Assembly: GCA_035638775.1 (NCBI GenBank)
Contig: DASQZJ010000029.1
Coordinates: 62,001-126,000 of the forward strand
DNA length: 64,000 nucleotides
Direction of reading: 5' to 3'
Source of the DNA: DASQZJ01 sp035638775
GTDB lineage: Bacteria > Pseudomonadota > Gammaproteobacteria > UBA5335 > SLRW01
Shown here one piece after another: positions 42,635 through 51,785 of the stretch. Position numbers and translations under genes: made by a program. The notes under the pieces were generated by a model. That model did not search any database. It saw only the letters and a program-made list of their open reading frames with translations, and had not been told where the DNA came from. The first letter of the stretch is position 1. Each line of letters begins with the position of its first letter.

Positions 42635-43344
42635 CTGCCGAGCATCTCCCGCAGGAAGGGAATCGTAAGCCGGCGTTGGGCAGCGAGCGCGGCGTGGTCC
42701 AGGCCGTCGAGCAGGCGGAACAGTGTGGCCGGATCGCGCGGCTGACGCCGCAGCAGGTAGCGCCCGGCCTCGTCGGACAGCACCAGCCCGCGGTGCCGGG
42801 CGCGCAGCTGCAGGGCGCGCAGCCGGTCCTCGTCGTCCAGGGGCTGCAGGCGGAACACCAGCCCCCAGGCCAGCCGCGACGAGAGGTCGGGAAGGTGCAG
42901 CCCGATGCCGCCCGGCGGCCCGTCCGCCGCGGCGAGCAGCCGGCCGCCATGCTCGCGCAGATCGTTGCACAGGCGGAACAGGGCCCGCTCCCACGCCGGG
43001 TCCCCGGCGATCGCCTGCAGGTCGTCCACGCATACCGCGGCCAGCTCGCCCAGCCCCTGCAGAACGCCGGGACCACCCGCGGCGAGCTCGCCCAGCGGCA
43101 GGTACACCGCCCGTCCCCCGTGACGATCCACCTCGCGGCACGCCGACTGCAGCAGGTGCGTGCGTCCCACCCCCGCCGGCCCGTACAGGTGGCAGGTCTG
43201 GGCACCGCGCCCCGCGGCCTGCTCGCGCACCGCGTGGACCGCGGCCCGGTTGGGGCCGTCGCAGTAGTTGGCGAAGCTGCAGTGATCCGCCAGCGTCAGG
43301 TGCAACGCCAGCTGCCGGAAGCGCGCCCGGCCCTCCCCGCTCAT
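42631..43344 (-). CDS. hda: Hda, regulatory inactivator of DnaA
   Basis: Hda with the sliding clamp stimulates ATP hydrolysis by DnaA after initiation. The 237-residue DnaA-like AAA+ protein has the clamp-binding string QLALHL close to the N-terminus (residues 11-16). Its Walker A is of the variant form GPAGVGRTHLL, with Arg in place of Lys as is usual in Hda, and CVDDLQAI is the Walker B. It lacks the DnaA DNA-binding domain. The ATG overlaps the DUF2066 stop as ATGA. Confidence 0.93.
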   Translation of the reverse strand: MSGEGRARFRQLALHLTLADHCSFANYCDGPNRAAVHAVREQAAGRGAQTCHLYGPAGVGRTHLLQSACREVDRHGGRAVYLPLGELAAGGPGVLQGLGELAAVCVDDLQAIAGDPAWERALFRLCNDLREHGGRLLAAADGPPGGIGLHLPDLSSRLAWGLVFRLQPLDDEDRLRALQLRARHRGLVLSDEAGRYLLRRQPRDPATLFRLLDGLDHAALAAQRRLTIPFLREMLGS

Positions 43345-44441
43345 GAGGACTTGCCGACGAACCGGTAGTACAGCTGCGGCCCGGAGGGACCGCCGCCCAC
43401 GGTCCCCGACCATCCCGCACCATTGCCGGGTGGCTGCGCCTGCTGCAGGGTGCGACCCAGGCCGATGATCTGCTGCAGATGACTGGTGCTGCTGTCCAGC
43501 GCCAGGCTGAGCAGCAGCCGGTCCGCCTGCACCCCGAGCACCGTGACCCCGCTGACCGCGGACAGCCCGCGGAGGTAGTTCAGCACCCGCGCATAGCCGT
43601 CCAGCCCCTGGACGCCAGAAACCGTCATCGCCGCGGTCTCTCCGCCGTTCTGGTCGCGCGAGGCGTAACGATTGATGTACAGGTCGGCCAGCTGCCCCGT
43701 GGCCGACTTCAGGACCGCGCCGGGATTGTCGCCGGCCGTCTGCCAGCTGTCGCGGTTTCCGTTCTGGATCAGGGTCCAGCGCCCCTGCCAGCCGCTGCTC
43801 GCCTGCGACAGGCGCCCGATCAGCACCGCGTTCGCGTGGTAGCGCTTGGACGCCTGCATCACCTGGTCGAAGAATCCGCCCCAGATGTCGGCGAACGCCA
43901 CGGACTGGCGATCCTGCTGGTCCATCAGCGGCAGCGCCATCGGCAGCCCGTGCCGGCGCGCCTGCCTGCGCAGCGCCTGCGCGAAGTCGCCCTGGCTGGA
44001 CCGGCTCACGATCTCGCGCTGCCCGTTGCTCTGCACGGCCAGCCACACCAGCGTTGCGGGCCGTTCGTCGCCCCAGACGAGCTGCCCGTTCTTGCGCAGC
44101 AGCTGCTTGACCGCCGGCGGGCTGAAATCCGCCACCAGCTCGAGCTGGCCCGCGCTGTCGGTCTCGTACTGGTACTGCTGCACGTAGGCGTCGATCTTGC
44201 TCACCGTCGCGGACAGCCCCTCGGCCGAGGATCCGGACAGCCGCGTCAGGACCCGCCCGAGGGCCGTGCCGAGCGCGTCCTCCCGCGCCTGGGAGGACTG
44301 GTCGGGCACCTGTACGCGCGCCTTGTACAGCCCGGTGACGTTGACCGCCGACGCCCGCAGTGGCAGGCACAGCAGCAACAGCAGTCCGAGCGCGACCGCG
44401 ACGGCCGGAAGCGGGCGCGGGCTGGATCGTGGCATCGACAT
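43341..44441 (-). CDS. DUF2066 secreted protein
   Basis: The 366-residue protein has a signal peptide (about 1-32, LPAVAVALGLLLLLCLPLRASA) and a DUF2066 region opening VNVTGLYKARVQVPDQSSQAREDAL. The function is unknown. The family is regularly found between hda and the divergent purMN genes in gammaproteobacteria, which is the case here. A second in-frame ATG is two codons downstream. The protein is presumably periplasmic or outer-membrane associated. Confidence 0.88.
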   Translation of the reverse strand: MSMPRSSPRPLPAVAVALGLLLLLCLPLRASAVNVTGLYKARVQVPDQSSQAREDALGTALGRVLTRLSGSSAEGLSATVSKIDAYVQQYQYETDSAGQLELVADFSPPAVKQLLRKNGQLVWGDERPATLVWLAVQSNGQREIVSRSSQGDFAQALRRQARRHGLPMALPLMDQQDRQSVAFADIWGGFFDQVMQASKRYHANAVLIGRLSQASSGWQGRWTLIQNGNRDSWQTAGDNPGAVLKSATGQLADLYINRYASRDQNGGETAAMTVSGVQGLDGYARVLNYLRGLSAVSGVTVLGVQADRLLLSLALDSSTSHLQQIIGLGRTLQQAQPPGNGAGWSGTVGGGPSGPQLYYRFVGKSS

Positions 44442-44483
44442 GGTCGCCGCAGCTCGTACGTCGTACGGGTTTCAGGGGTCAGG

Positions 44484-44716
44484 TACAATAGCACAAGCGA
44501 GCCCGGATTGATCCGGAGCTTCGCGCGGGCCGGGATGGCCCGGTGCCGACCGGGCCTGCGCGCGCCCGATCCGGCCGCTCCGACCGCGACAGGAGACCGA
44601 GTCGACGACACGGAAACGACACGTGTCCTTGCAGGGCATTCGCAATCCACCGGCCGGCCGCGGTGTGCGTGACCGCGGCCGCTCCGCCACTGCCCACGGC
44701 GCCCGGAGACCCGTTC
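44484..44716 (+). promoter_or_regulatory. purM promoter -10 and long structured leader
   Basis: TACAAT at 44484-44489 is a likely -10 facing purM, with a poor -35. The roughly 220-nt leader then has a CCGGAT/ATCCGG hairpin (44503-44516). A 7-bp GGCCCGG/CCGGGCC stem (44537-44556) nests inside CGCGCG arms (44522-44564). A perfect 10-bp CGGCCGCGGT/ACCGCGGCCG hairpin with a 7-nt loop follows (44655-44681). No U-tract follows any of them. Confidence 0.5.
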
Positions 44717-45757
44717 ATGCCGCCCAGAGAGCCCCTCACCTACCGCGATGCGGGAGTCGATATCGACGCGGGCAACCGCCTGGTGGACCGCATCCGGCCG
44801 GCGGCCGCCCGCACGCGCCGGGACGGGGTGCTCGGCGGTCTCGGCGGCTTCGGCGCGCTGTTCGAGCTTCCGCCGGGCTACCGCGAGCCGGTGCTGGTCT
44901 CGGGCACCGACGGCGTGGGAACCAAGCTGCGCCTGGCGATCGAGAGCGGACGCCACGACACGGTCGGCATCGACCTGGTGGCGATGTGCGTGAACGACAT
45001 CGTGGTGCAGGGGGCCGAGCCGCTGTTCTTCCTGGACTACTACGCCAGCGGCCGGCTCGAGGTCGACGTGGCCGCCGCGGTGGTGGAGGGCATCGCCGCC
45101 GGCTGCGAGCAGGCCGGCTGCGCGCTGATCGGCGGCGAGACGGCGGAAATGCCGGGCATGTACTCCCCCGGGGACTACGATCTGGCCGGCTTCGCCGTCG
45201 GCATCGCGGAGAAGGCCCGCCTGGTGGACGGCACCCGGGTTTCCGACGGCGACGTCCTGCTGGGCCTGGGCTCCAGCGGGGCCCACGCCAACGGCTACTC
45301 GCTGATCCGCCGAATCCTTGCCGACACCGGTGCCGGTCTCGACACTCCGCTGGGCGGTTCCACGCTGGGCGACGCGCTGCTGCGCCCCACCCGGATCTAC
45401 GTGCCGGCGCTGCTGGCCCTGCTGCGGGCCGACCTGGTGCACGCCGCCGCCCATATCACCGGGGGCGGGCTGCCGGAGAACCTGCCGCGCGTGCTGCCGG
45501 ACGGCGCCACGGCCGTGGTTGCCCGCGACGGCTGGCAGCGCCCGGCCGTGTTCGACTGGCTGGCGGACCAGGGCGGCGTGGAGGAAGGGGAGATGCTGCG
45601 CACCTTCAATTGCGGCATCGGCATGTGCGTATGCACCGCGCCCGAGAGCGCCGGGCGCGCCCGGGCCCTGCTGGAAGAGCACGGCGAGACGGTCTACCCG
45701 CTCGGGCACGTGGAGCTCGGCGGGAGCGGCGCGCCGGCGAGGGTGCGATTCACCTGA
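44717..45757 (+). CDS. purM: Phosphoribosylformylglycinamidine cyclo-ligase
   Basis: PurM closes the imidazole ring (FGAM to AIR) in purine synthesis. The 346-residue protein has the family start LTYRDAGVDIDAGN, SGTDGVGTKLRLA (about 62-74), GGETAEMPGMY and the C-terminal HITGGGLPENLPRVLP. The ATG at 44717 has GGAG 8 nt upstream. The stop TGA overlaps the purN ATG by one base (TGATG). Confidence 0.97.
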   Translation: MPPREPLTYRDAGVDIDAGNRLVDRIRPAAARTRRDGVLGGLGGFGALFELPPGYREPVLVSGTDGVGTKLRLAIESGRHDTVGIDLVAMCVNDIVVQGAEPLFFLDYYASGRLEVDVAAAVVEGIAAGCEQAGCALIGGETAEMPGMYSPGDYDLAGFAVGIAEKARLVDGTRVSDGDVLLGLGSSGAHANGYSLIRRILADTGAGLDTPLGGSTLGDALLRPTRIYVPALLALLRADLVHAAAHITGGGLPENLPRVLPDGATAVVARDGWQRPAVFDWLADQGGVEEGEMLRTFNCGIGMCVCTAPESAGRARALLEEHGETVYPLGHVELGGSGAPARVRFT

Positions 45758-46428
45758 TGCCCGGCCCCCGGACGTTCACCATGGTGGTCCTGATCTCCGG
45801 CAGCGGCACCAACCTGCAGGCGCTGATCGACGCCGTGCGCAACGGGCGGATCCCGGCGCGGATCGCAGCCGTAATCAGCAACCGGCCCGACGCCTGGGGC
45901 CTGGAGCGCGCGCGGCGCGCGGGGATCGACGCGATCGCCCTGGATCATGCGCGCTTCGCCTCCCGCGAGGGCTTCGATGCCGCCCTGCAGGACGCCGTCG
46001 ACCGCTACCGGCCGGACCTGGTGGTGCTGGCCGGCTTCATGCGGATCCTGACCGACGCCTTCGTCCGGCGCTACGCCGGCCGCATGATCAACATCCATCC
46101 TTCCCTGCTGCCGGCCCATCGCGGACTGCACACCCACCAGCGGGCCCTGGAGGGCGGGGACCGCGTGCACGGCGTGAGCGTGCACTACGTCACGCCGGAG
46201 CTGGACGGCGGACCGGTGATCGCCCAGGCCCGCGTGCCGGTGCTGCCCGGCGACGATGCCGGCGCCCTCGCCCGCCGCGTGCAGGCACGCGAGCACCGCC
46301 TGTACCCCGAGGTGGTCGACTGGATCGCGCGCGGACGCCTGCGGCTGGAGGGCGGGACGCCGGTACTGGACGGGCGGCCGTTGCGCCAGCCGGTGATTCT
46401 GGACGGCGAGAGCGAGGCGCTGTCGTGA
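45757..46428 (+). CDS. purN: Phosphoribosylglycinamide formyltransferase
   Basis: PurN transfers a formyl group from 10-formyl-tetrahydrofolate to GAR. The 223-residue protein has GSGTNLQALID near the N-terminus and the catalytic NIHPSLLPAHRGLHTHQ with its Asn and His. DGGPVIAQA carries the catalytic Asp. The start is coupled to purM, and the end overlaps the next gene as GTGA. Confidence 0.97.
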   Translation: MPGPRTFTMVVLISGSGTNLQALIDAVRNGRIPARIAAVISNRPDAWGLERARRAGIDAIALDHARFASREGFDAALQDAVDRYRPDLVVLAGFMRILTDAFVRRYAGRMINIHPSLLPAHRGLHTHQRALEGGDRVHGVSVHYVTPELDGGPVIAQARVPVLPGDDAGALARRVQAREHRLYPEVVDWIARGRLRLEGGTPVLDGRPLRQPVILDGESEALS

Positions 46429-47150
46429 GAGCCTGCATCGCCCTGCTCACGACGGTCTCGCTGCTGCTGGCGGTCCCGGCGGCCGGCGCCGCCGGCTTCA
46501 TCCCCTCCTATACCGCCCATTATTCGCTCAGCCGCGGCGCCTTCACGCTCGCCGAGAGCAAGTTCACCCTGCAGCGGGAGGCCGACGGCAAGCTGCGCTA
46601 CCACTCCGAGGCGGAGCCGCGGGGGCTGGCACGGCTGTTCTTCAGCGACAACAGCATCAGCGAAACCAGCGTGTTCCGACTGCACGACGGCCGTATCCAG
46701 GCGCTGTCCTACCAGTTCGTCCATCACAACGGCGACAAGGCGGACCGCCGCAGCGTCCGGTTCGACTGGGAGAACGACACGGCGGTCAGCCGCAAGGACG
46801 GCAAGACGCGCCACCTCAAGGTGCCCCCGGGGACCGTCGACCAGATGGTGCTGCAGCTGGCGGTGATGCGCGACCTCGCCGACGGCCGCGACGAGATGAG
46901 CTACAAGCTGGTCAGCGACAACGAGCTCAAGACCTACCACTTCGCGGTCAAGGGCCGCGAACGCGTGCACACCAGCGCCGGGACCTTCTACACGCTGCGC
47001 GTGGAGCGCACCCGGGACCCGGACAAGACCACGGTGTTCTGGTGTGCGCCGAAGCTGGACTACCTGCCGGTGAAGATGCTGCAGCAGAAGAAGGGCGGTG
47101 CCGCCATCCGGCTGGAGCTGGAATCCATCCAGGGCCTGCCCGCGAGCTGA
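46425..47150 (+). CDS. DUF3108 secreted protein
   Basis: The 241-residue protein starts with GTG at 46425, overlapping the purN stop. It has a signal peptide (about 1-22, LLTTVSLLLAVPAAGAAG) and a DUF3108 domain containing YTAHYSLSRGAFTLAESKFTL and a C-terminal FWCAPKLDYLPVKMLQ. It is probably a periplasmic beta-rich protein of unknown role. The purM-purN-DUF3108 order is kept in pseudomonads. Confidence 0.88.
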   Translation: MRACIALLTTVSLLLAVPAAGAAGFIPSYTAHYSLSRGAFTLAESKFTLQREADGKLRYHSEAEPRGLARLFFSDNSISETSVFRLHDGRIQALSYQFVHHNGDKADRRSVRFDWENDTAVSRKDGKTRHLKVPPGTVDQMVLQLAVMRDLADGRDEMSYKLVSDNELKTYHFAVKGRERVHTSAGTFYTLRVERTRDPDKTTVFWCAPKLDYLPVKMLQQKKGGAAIRLELESIQGLPAS

Positions 47151-47172
47151 CGGCGGGCCGCCCCGGCCCCGG

Positions 47173-47739
47173 TCAGGCGCGCGGCAGCGTGACGCCCCGC
47201 TGGCCCTGGTACTTGCCGCCACGGTCCTTGTAGGAGACCTCGCAGACCTCGTCCGACTCGAAGAACAGGATCTGCGCCACCCCCTCGTTGGCGTAGATCT
47301 TCGCCGGCAGCGGCGTCGTATTGGAGAACTCCAGCGTCACGTGGCCCTCCCACTCCGGCTCCAGCGGCGTGACGTTCACGATGATGCCGCAGCGCGCGTA
47401 GGTGGACTTGCCCAGGCAGATGGTCAGTACGTTGCGCGGGATGCGGAAGTACTCCACGGTCCGCGCCAGCGCGAACGAGTTCGGCGGGATGATGCACACA
47501 TCGGACTCGAGGCTGACGAAGCTGCTGTCGTCGAAGCCCTTGGGATCGACCACCGCGGAGTTGATGTTGGTGAAGATCTTGAAATCCTCGGCGCAGCGGA
47601 TGTCGTAGCCGTAGCTCGAGGTGCCGTAGGAGATGATCGGGTGGCCGTCGACGCTGCGCACCTGGCCCGCCTCGAACGGCTCGATCATGCCCCGCTCCGC
47701 GGCCATCCGCCTGATCCACTTGTCCGACTTGATGCTCAT
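47173..47739 (-). CDS. dcd: dCTP deaminase
   Basis: Dcd deaminates dCTP to dUTP, feeding dTMP synthesis. The 188-residue protein has the trimeric dUTPase-like fold motifs SYGYDIRCAEDFKIF and CLGKSTYARCGI with its Ser and Arg. EGHVTLEFSNTTPLPAKIYANEGVAQ carries the catalytic Glu. It is convergent with the DUF3108 gene (22 bp apart) and downstream of mrp on the same strand. Confidence 0.97.
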   Translation of the reverse strand: MSIKSDKWIRRMAAERGMIEPFEAGQVRSVDGHPIISYGTSSYGYDIRCAEDFKIFTNINSAVVDPKGFDDSSFVSLESDVCIIPPNSFALARTVEYFRIPRNVLTICLGKSTYARCGIIVNVTPLEPEWEGHVTLEFSNTTPLPAKIYANEGVAQILFFESDEVCEVSYKDRGGKYQGQRGVTLPRA

Positions 47740-47849
47740 GGACTTGCCTTATCCGGTGGGCCCGACCGGCGCAATTAACCACAGCGGGACCACCGCGGCA
47801 AGGGCGTCACCACCGGCCCCCGCGTTCCCCCCGCCGACGGGGTCCCCGG

Positions 47850-48944
47850 CTAGTCGTCCTCGATCAGGATCTCGGGGAAGGCCGCGCGCTCGCGCCCACC
47901 CGGTGCCGCCAGGCGCCCGGCCGTGCGCCGGGCAATCTCCAGGTAGGCTGCGGTCAGCGGGCTGTCCGGCTCGGCCACCACTGTCGGGATGCCGGAGTCG
48001 GTCTGCTCGCGGATGCGGATGTCCAGCGGCAGCTCGCCCAGCAGCACCGTGTGATACTGCTCGGCGATGCGCGCGCCCCCGCCGGCGCCGAAGATATGCT
48101 CTTCGTGGCCGCAGTTGCTGCAGATGTGGGTGCTCATGTTCTCGACGATGCCGAGCACCGCCACCTCGACCTTCTCGAACATGCGCAGCCCCTTGCGGGC
48201 ATCCAGCAGCGCGATGTCCTGGGGCGTGGTCACGATCACCGCGCCGCTGACCGGGATGCGCTGGGCGAGCGTGAGCTGGATGTCGCCCGTGCCGGGGGGC
48301 AGGTCCACGACCAGGTAGTCGAGGTCGTGCCAGTTGGTGTCGTTCAGCAGCTGGTTCAGGGCCTGGGTAACCATCGGCCCGCGCCAGATCATGGGGGTTT
48401 CCTCGTCCACCAGGAAGCCGACCGACATCACCTGCAGGCCGTGTCGCTCCACCGGCTCCAGGGTCTTGCGATCGGTGCTGCGCGGCCGGCCGCTGTAGCC
48501 CACCATGCGCGGCTGGCTGGGACCGTAGATGTCGGCGTCCAGCAGTCCCGTGCGGGCACCCTCGGCGCTGAGCGCCAGCGCCAGGTTGACCGCCGTGGTG
48601 GACTTGCCGACGCCGCCCTTGCCCGAGGCGATCGCGATGATGTTCTTCACCCCGGGAAGCGGCTGCAGGTTGGATTGCACCGCGTGCGAAGCCACCTCGG
48701 TGGCGACCTCGATCTGCACCTCCCGGACGCCGTCCAGCGCGGCCAGCCGCTCCCGTACGCCGGACTCCAGCTCGGCGTGCCGGCTCCTGGCCGGGTAACC
48801 CAGCACCAGCCGGACCCGGACGCCGCCGTCGTCGCCGACGTCGATCTCGCGCACCGCCCCGGATGTCACCAGGTCGGTGCCGACGTTGGGATCCTGGTAC
48901 TGCTCCAGCGCCCGTTCGATGCTCTCGCGACTCGCCTGACTCAT
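47850..48944 (-). CDS. apbC: Mrp/ApbC iron-sulfur cluster carrier ATPase
   Basis: ApbC binds and transfers [4Fe-4S] clusters to apo-enzymes. The 364-residue protein has an N-terminal MIP18-like domain (about 1-85), the deviant P-loop GKGGVGKST (108-116), DADIYGPSQPRM, and the cluster-binding CSNC in the C-terminal third. The ATG at 48942-48944 follows a GGGAGAGGA Shine-Dalgarno. It is divergent from metG, the same pairing seen in E. coli (mrp/metG). The much longer open frame upstream is a shadow of metG. Confidence 0.95.
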   Translation of the reverse strand: MSQASRESIERALEQYQDPNVGTDLVTSGAVREIDVGDDGGVRVRLVLGYPARSRHAELESGVRERLAALDGVREVQIEVATEVASHAVQSNLQPLPGVKNIIAIASGKGGVGKSTTAVNLALALSAEGARTGLLDADIYGPSQPRMVGYSGRPRSTDRKTLEPVERHGLQVMSVGFLVDEETPMIWRGPMVTQALNQLLNDTNWHDLDYLVVDLPPGTGDIQLTLAQRIPVSGAVIVTTPQDIALLDARKGLRMFEKVEVAVLGIVENMSTHICSNCGHEEHIFGAGGGARIAEQYHTVLLGELPLDIRIREQTDSGIPTVVAEPDSPLTAAYLEIARRTAGRLAAPGGRERAAFPEILIEDD

Positions 48945-49070
48945 GTCCTCTCCCGCTCGCTGCGGCCGTGGTGGGATGCGTGCACCGCATTGTAACGCAG
49001 GCTCCGCTGTCCTCGTTGGCACCCGTGCCCTGTGGCATAATGCGCGCTTCCTCGCAGACGGTCGCAATCC

Positions 49071-51128
49071 ATGACGGACAAGCCCCGCAACATCCTGGTT
49101 ACGAGCGCGCTGCCCTACGCCAACGGTCCCGTTCACCTGGGACACCTGGTGGAGTACATCCAGACCGACATCTGGGTGCGATTCCAGCGCCTGCGGGGCA
49201 ACCGCTGCATCTACGTCTGCGCCGACGACGCCCACGGCACGCCGATCATGCTCAAGGCACAGCAGGAGGGCATCACGCCCGAGCAGCTGATCGAGCGGGT
49301 CGGCGCCGAGCACCGGCGGGACTTCGACGACTTCCTGATCAGCTTCGACAATTACTACACCACGCACTCGGAAGAGAACCGGGAGTGCGCGGAGCTCATC
49401 TACAACCGCCTCGACCAGGCCGGTCACATCTTCACCCGCACCATCCGCCAGGCCTTCGACCCGGAGCAGCGGATGTTCCTGCCGGACCGCTTCATCAAGG
49501 GGGAGTGCCCGCGCTGCGGCGCGGCCGACCAGTACGGTGACAGCTGCGAGGTCTGCGGCGCGACCTATACCCCGGCGGACCTGCGCAACCCGGTCTCGGC
49601 GCTCTCGGGAGCGGTGCCCGTGGAGAAGGAGTCGCTGCACTACTTCTTCCGCCTGGGCGATTTCACGGACATGCTGAAGGAGTGGACCCGCGGCGGCCAC
49701 GTGCAGCAGGCGATGGCGCACAAGCTCGAGGAGTGGTTCGAGGAGGGCCTGGCCGACTGGGACATCTCCCGGGACGCGCCCTACTTCGGCTTCGCGATTC
49801 CGGGCTCGGACGGCAAGTTCTTCTATGTCTGGCTGGACGCGCCGATCGGCTACATGGCCAGCTTCGCCAACCTGTGCAAGCGCCGCCCCGAGCTCGAATT
49901 CGACGACTTCTGGGGCGCGGACAGCGCCGCCGAGCTGTACCACTTCATCGGCAAGGACATCATCTACTTCCATTCCCTGTTCTGGCCCGCGATGCTGCAC
50001 GGGGCGGGCTTTCGTACCCCGAGCGCGGTCTACGCCCACGGCTTTCTCACGGTCAACGGCCAGAAGATGTCCAAGAGCCGCGGGACCTTCATCCGCGCCC
50101 GCAGCTACCTGGAGCACCTCGACCCCGAGTACCTGCGCTACTACTTCGCCGCCAAGCTCGGCCCCGGCGTCGAGGATCTGGACCTCAACCTCGACGACTT
50201 CGTCCAGCGGGTGAACTCGGACCTCGTCGGCAAGCTGGTCAACATCGCCAGCCGCTGCGCCGGCTTCATCACCCGTCGCTTCGACGGCGTACTCGCCGAC
50301 GACCTGCCCGAGCCCGGGCTCTACGCCGAGTTCGCCGATGCCGGCAGCGGCCTGGCGAAGGACTTCGAGAACCGGGACTTCGCCCGCGCGGTGCGCGAGA
50401 TCATGGCCCTGGCCGACCGGGCCAACCAGTACATAAACGACCGGCAGCCGTGGGTGCTGGCGAAGGATCCGCAGCGCTCCGGCGAGGTGCAGGCGATCTG
50501 CACCCAGGGCCTGAACCTGTTCCGGGTGCTGATGACCTACCTCAAGCCGGTGGTGCCGCGCCTGGCCGAGCGCGCGGAAGCATTCCTGGGCGTGGAGCTG
50601 GGCCGCTGGGGCGATGTCGAGCGTCCCCTGCTGGGACACCGGGTCAACGCCTTCAAGCCGCTCATGACCCGGGTCGATACGGCGGCCGCGGACGCCCTGG
50701 TCGCGGCCTCCCGGGAGACGCTGAGCGGCGCCGACGACCGGGCCGCGCCGGGCGCGGTCGGGGAAGCCCCGGGCGACGAGCCGCTGCAGCCGGAAATCGG
50801 CATCGACGACTTCGCCCGCGTGGATCTCCGCGTGGCCAGGATCGTCCGCGCCGAGACCGTCGAGGGCGCCGACAAGCTGCTGCGCCTCGAGCTGGACCTG
50901 GGCGGTTCTAGCCGCCAGGTATTCGCCGGCATCCGCAAGGCCTACCGCCCGGAGGATCTGGAGGGGCGCCTGACGGTGGTGGTGGCGAACCTGGCGCCAC
51001 GCAGGATGCGCTTCGGGGTCTCGGAAGGCATGGTGCTGGCCGCCGGGCCCGGTGGCGACGAGATCTGGCTGCTGCAGCCCGACCCCAGGGACGGCGCCGG
51101 GCCCGCGCCGGGCAGCCGCATCCGCTAG
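49071..51128 (+). CDS. metG: Methionyl-tRNA synthetase
   Basis: MetG charges initiator and elongator tRNA-Met. The 685-residue class I enzyme has HLGH (about 22-25) in ANGPVHLGHLVEY, a zinc knuckle CPRCGAADQYGDSCEVCG, KMSKS in NGQKMSKSRGTF, and a C-terminal tRNA-binding dimerisation domain (about 575-685) after an Ala/Gly/Asp linker. CATAAT at 49036-49041 is a possible -10. Confidence 0.98.
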   Translation: MTDKPRNILVTSALPYANGPVHLGHLVEYIQTDIWVRFQRLRGNRCIYVCADDAHGTPIMLKAQQEGITPEQLIERVGAEHRRDFDDFLISFDNYYTTHSEENRECAELIYNRLDQAGHIFTRTIRQAFDPEQRMFLPDRFIKGECPRCGAADQYGDSCEVCGATYTPADLRNPVSALSGAVPVEKESLHYFFRLGDFTDMLKEWTRGGHVQQAMAHKLEEWFEEGLADWDISRDAPYFGFAIPGSDGKFFYVWLDAPIGYMASFANLCKRRPELEFDDFWGADSAAELYHFIGKDIIYFHSLFWPAMLHGAGFRTPSAVYAHGFLTVNGQKMSKSRGTFIRARSYLEHLDPEYLRYYFAAKLGPGVEDLDLNLDDFVQRVNSDLVGKLVNIASRCAGFITRRFDGVLADDLPEPGLYAEFADAGSGLAKDFENRDFARAVREIMALADRANQYINDRQPWVLAKDPQRSGEVQAICTQGLNLFRVLMTYLKPVVPRLAERAEAFLGVELGRWGDVERPLLGHRVNAFKPLMTRVDTAAADALVAASRETLSGADDRAAPGAVGEAPGDEPLQPEIGIDDFARVDLRVARIVRAETVEGADKLLRLELDLGGSSRQVFAGIRKAYRPEDLEGRLTVVVANLAPRRMRFGVSEGMVLAAGPGGDEIWLLQPDPRDGAGPAPGSRIR

Positions 51129-51141
51129 CCGCGGTCGGGCC

Positions 51142-51783
51142 GTGAACCGGGACCAGCGCCGCGAGATCTTCGAGCGTCTGCGCCGCGCCAACCCGGCGCC
51201 GACCACGGAGCTCGCGTATCGCACCCCGTTCGAGCTGCTGGTCGCGGTGGTGCTCTCCGCCCAGGCCACCGACGCCGGCGTGAACAAGGCCACCGCGAAG
51301 CTGTTTCCGGTCGCCAATACGCCGCAGGCCCTGCTGGAGCTGGGCGAACACGGCCTGCGCCGCTACATCCGCACCATCGGCCTTTTCAACAGCAAGGCCC
51401 GCAACCTGATCCAGACGGCCCGGATCCTGGTCGAGCAGCACGGCGGCGAGGTGCCGCGGGGGCGCGAGGCGCTGGAGGCACTTCCCGGGGTGGGCCGCAA
51501 GACCGCCAACGTGATATTGAACACCGCCTTCGGCGAGCCCACCATTGCGGTGGACACGCACATCTTCCGGGTGGCGAACCGGACCGGGCTGGCACCCGGC
51601 AAGACCCCGCGCGCCGTCGAGGAGCGGCTGCTGCGGGCGGTTCCCCGCGAGTATCGCAAGGACGCCCACCACTGGCTGATCCTGCACGGACGCTACGTGT
51701 GCACGGCGCGCCGGCCCCGCTGCCCGGATTGCGTCATCGCGGACTTGTGCGAATACCGGCACAAGACCCCGGAGGGCGGCTGA
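51142..51783 (+). CDS. nth: Endonuclease III
   Basis: Nth removes oxidised pyrimidines from DNA and nicks the abasic site. The 213-residue protein has the helix-hairpin-helix LPGVGRKTANVI with Lys120, the catalytic Asp138 in AVDTHIFRV, and cluster cysteines 187, 194, 197 and 203 spaced C-x6-C-x2-C-x5-C. These positions equal those of E. coli. The start is GTG at 51142, 13 bp after metG. DUF1841 follows 2 bp after its stop. Confidence 0.96.
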   Translation: MNRDQRREIFERLRRANPAPTTELAYRTPFELLVAVVLSAQATDAGVNKATAKLFPVANTPQALLELGEHGLRRYIRTIGLFNSKARNLIQTARILVEQHGGEVPRGREALEALPGVGRKTANVILNTAFGEPTIAVDTHIFRVANRTGLAPGKTPRAVEERLLRAVPREYRKDAHHWLILHGRYVCTARRPRCPDCVIADLCEYRHKTPEGG

Positions 51784-51785
51784 GC

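Noticed and set aside
47850..51317. Apparent 1155-codon minus-strand frame extending upstream of apbC through metG
   Set aside because: Only the last 364 codons match Mrp/ApbC. The rest is antisense to metG and lacks any family motif, and a strong ribosome site marks the ATG at 48944.
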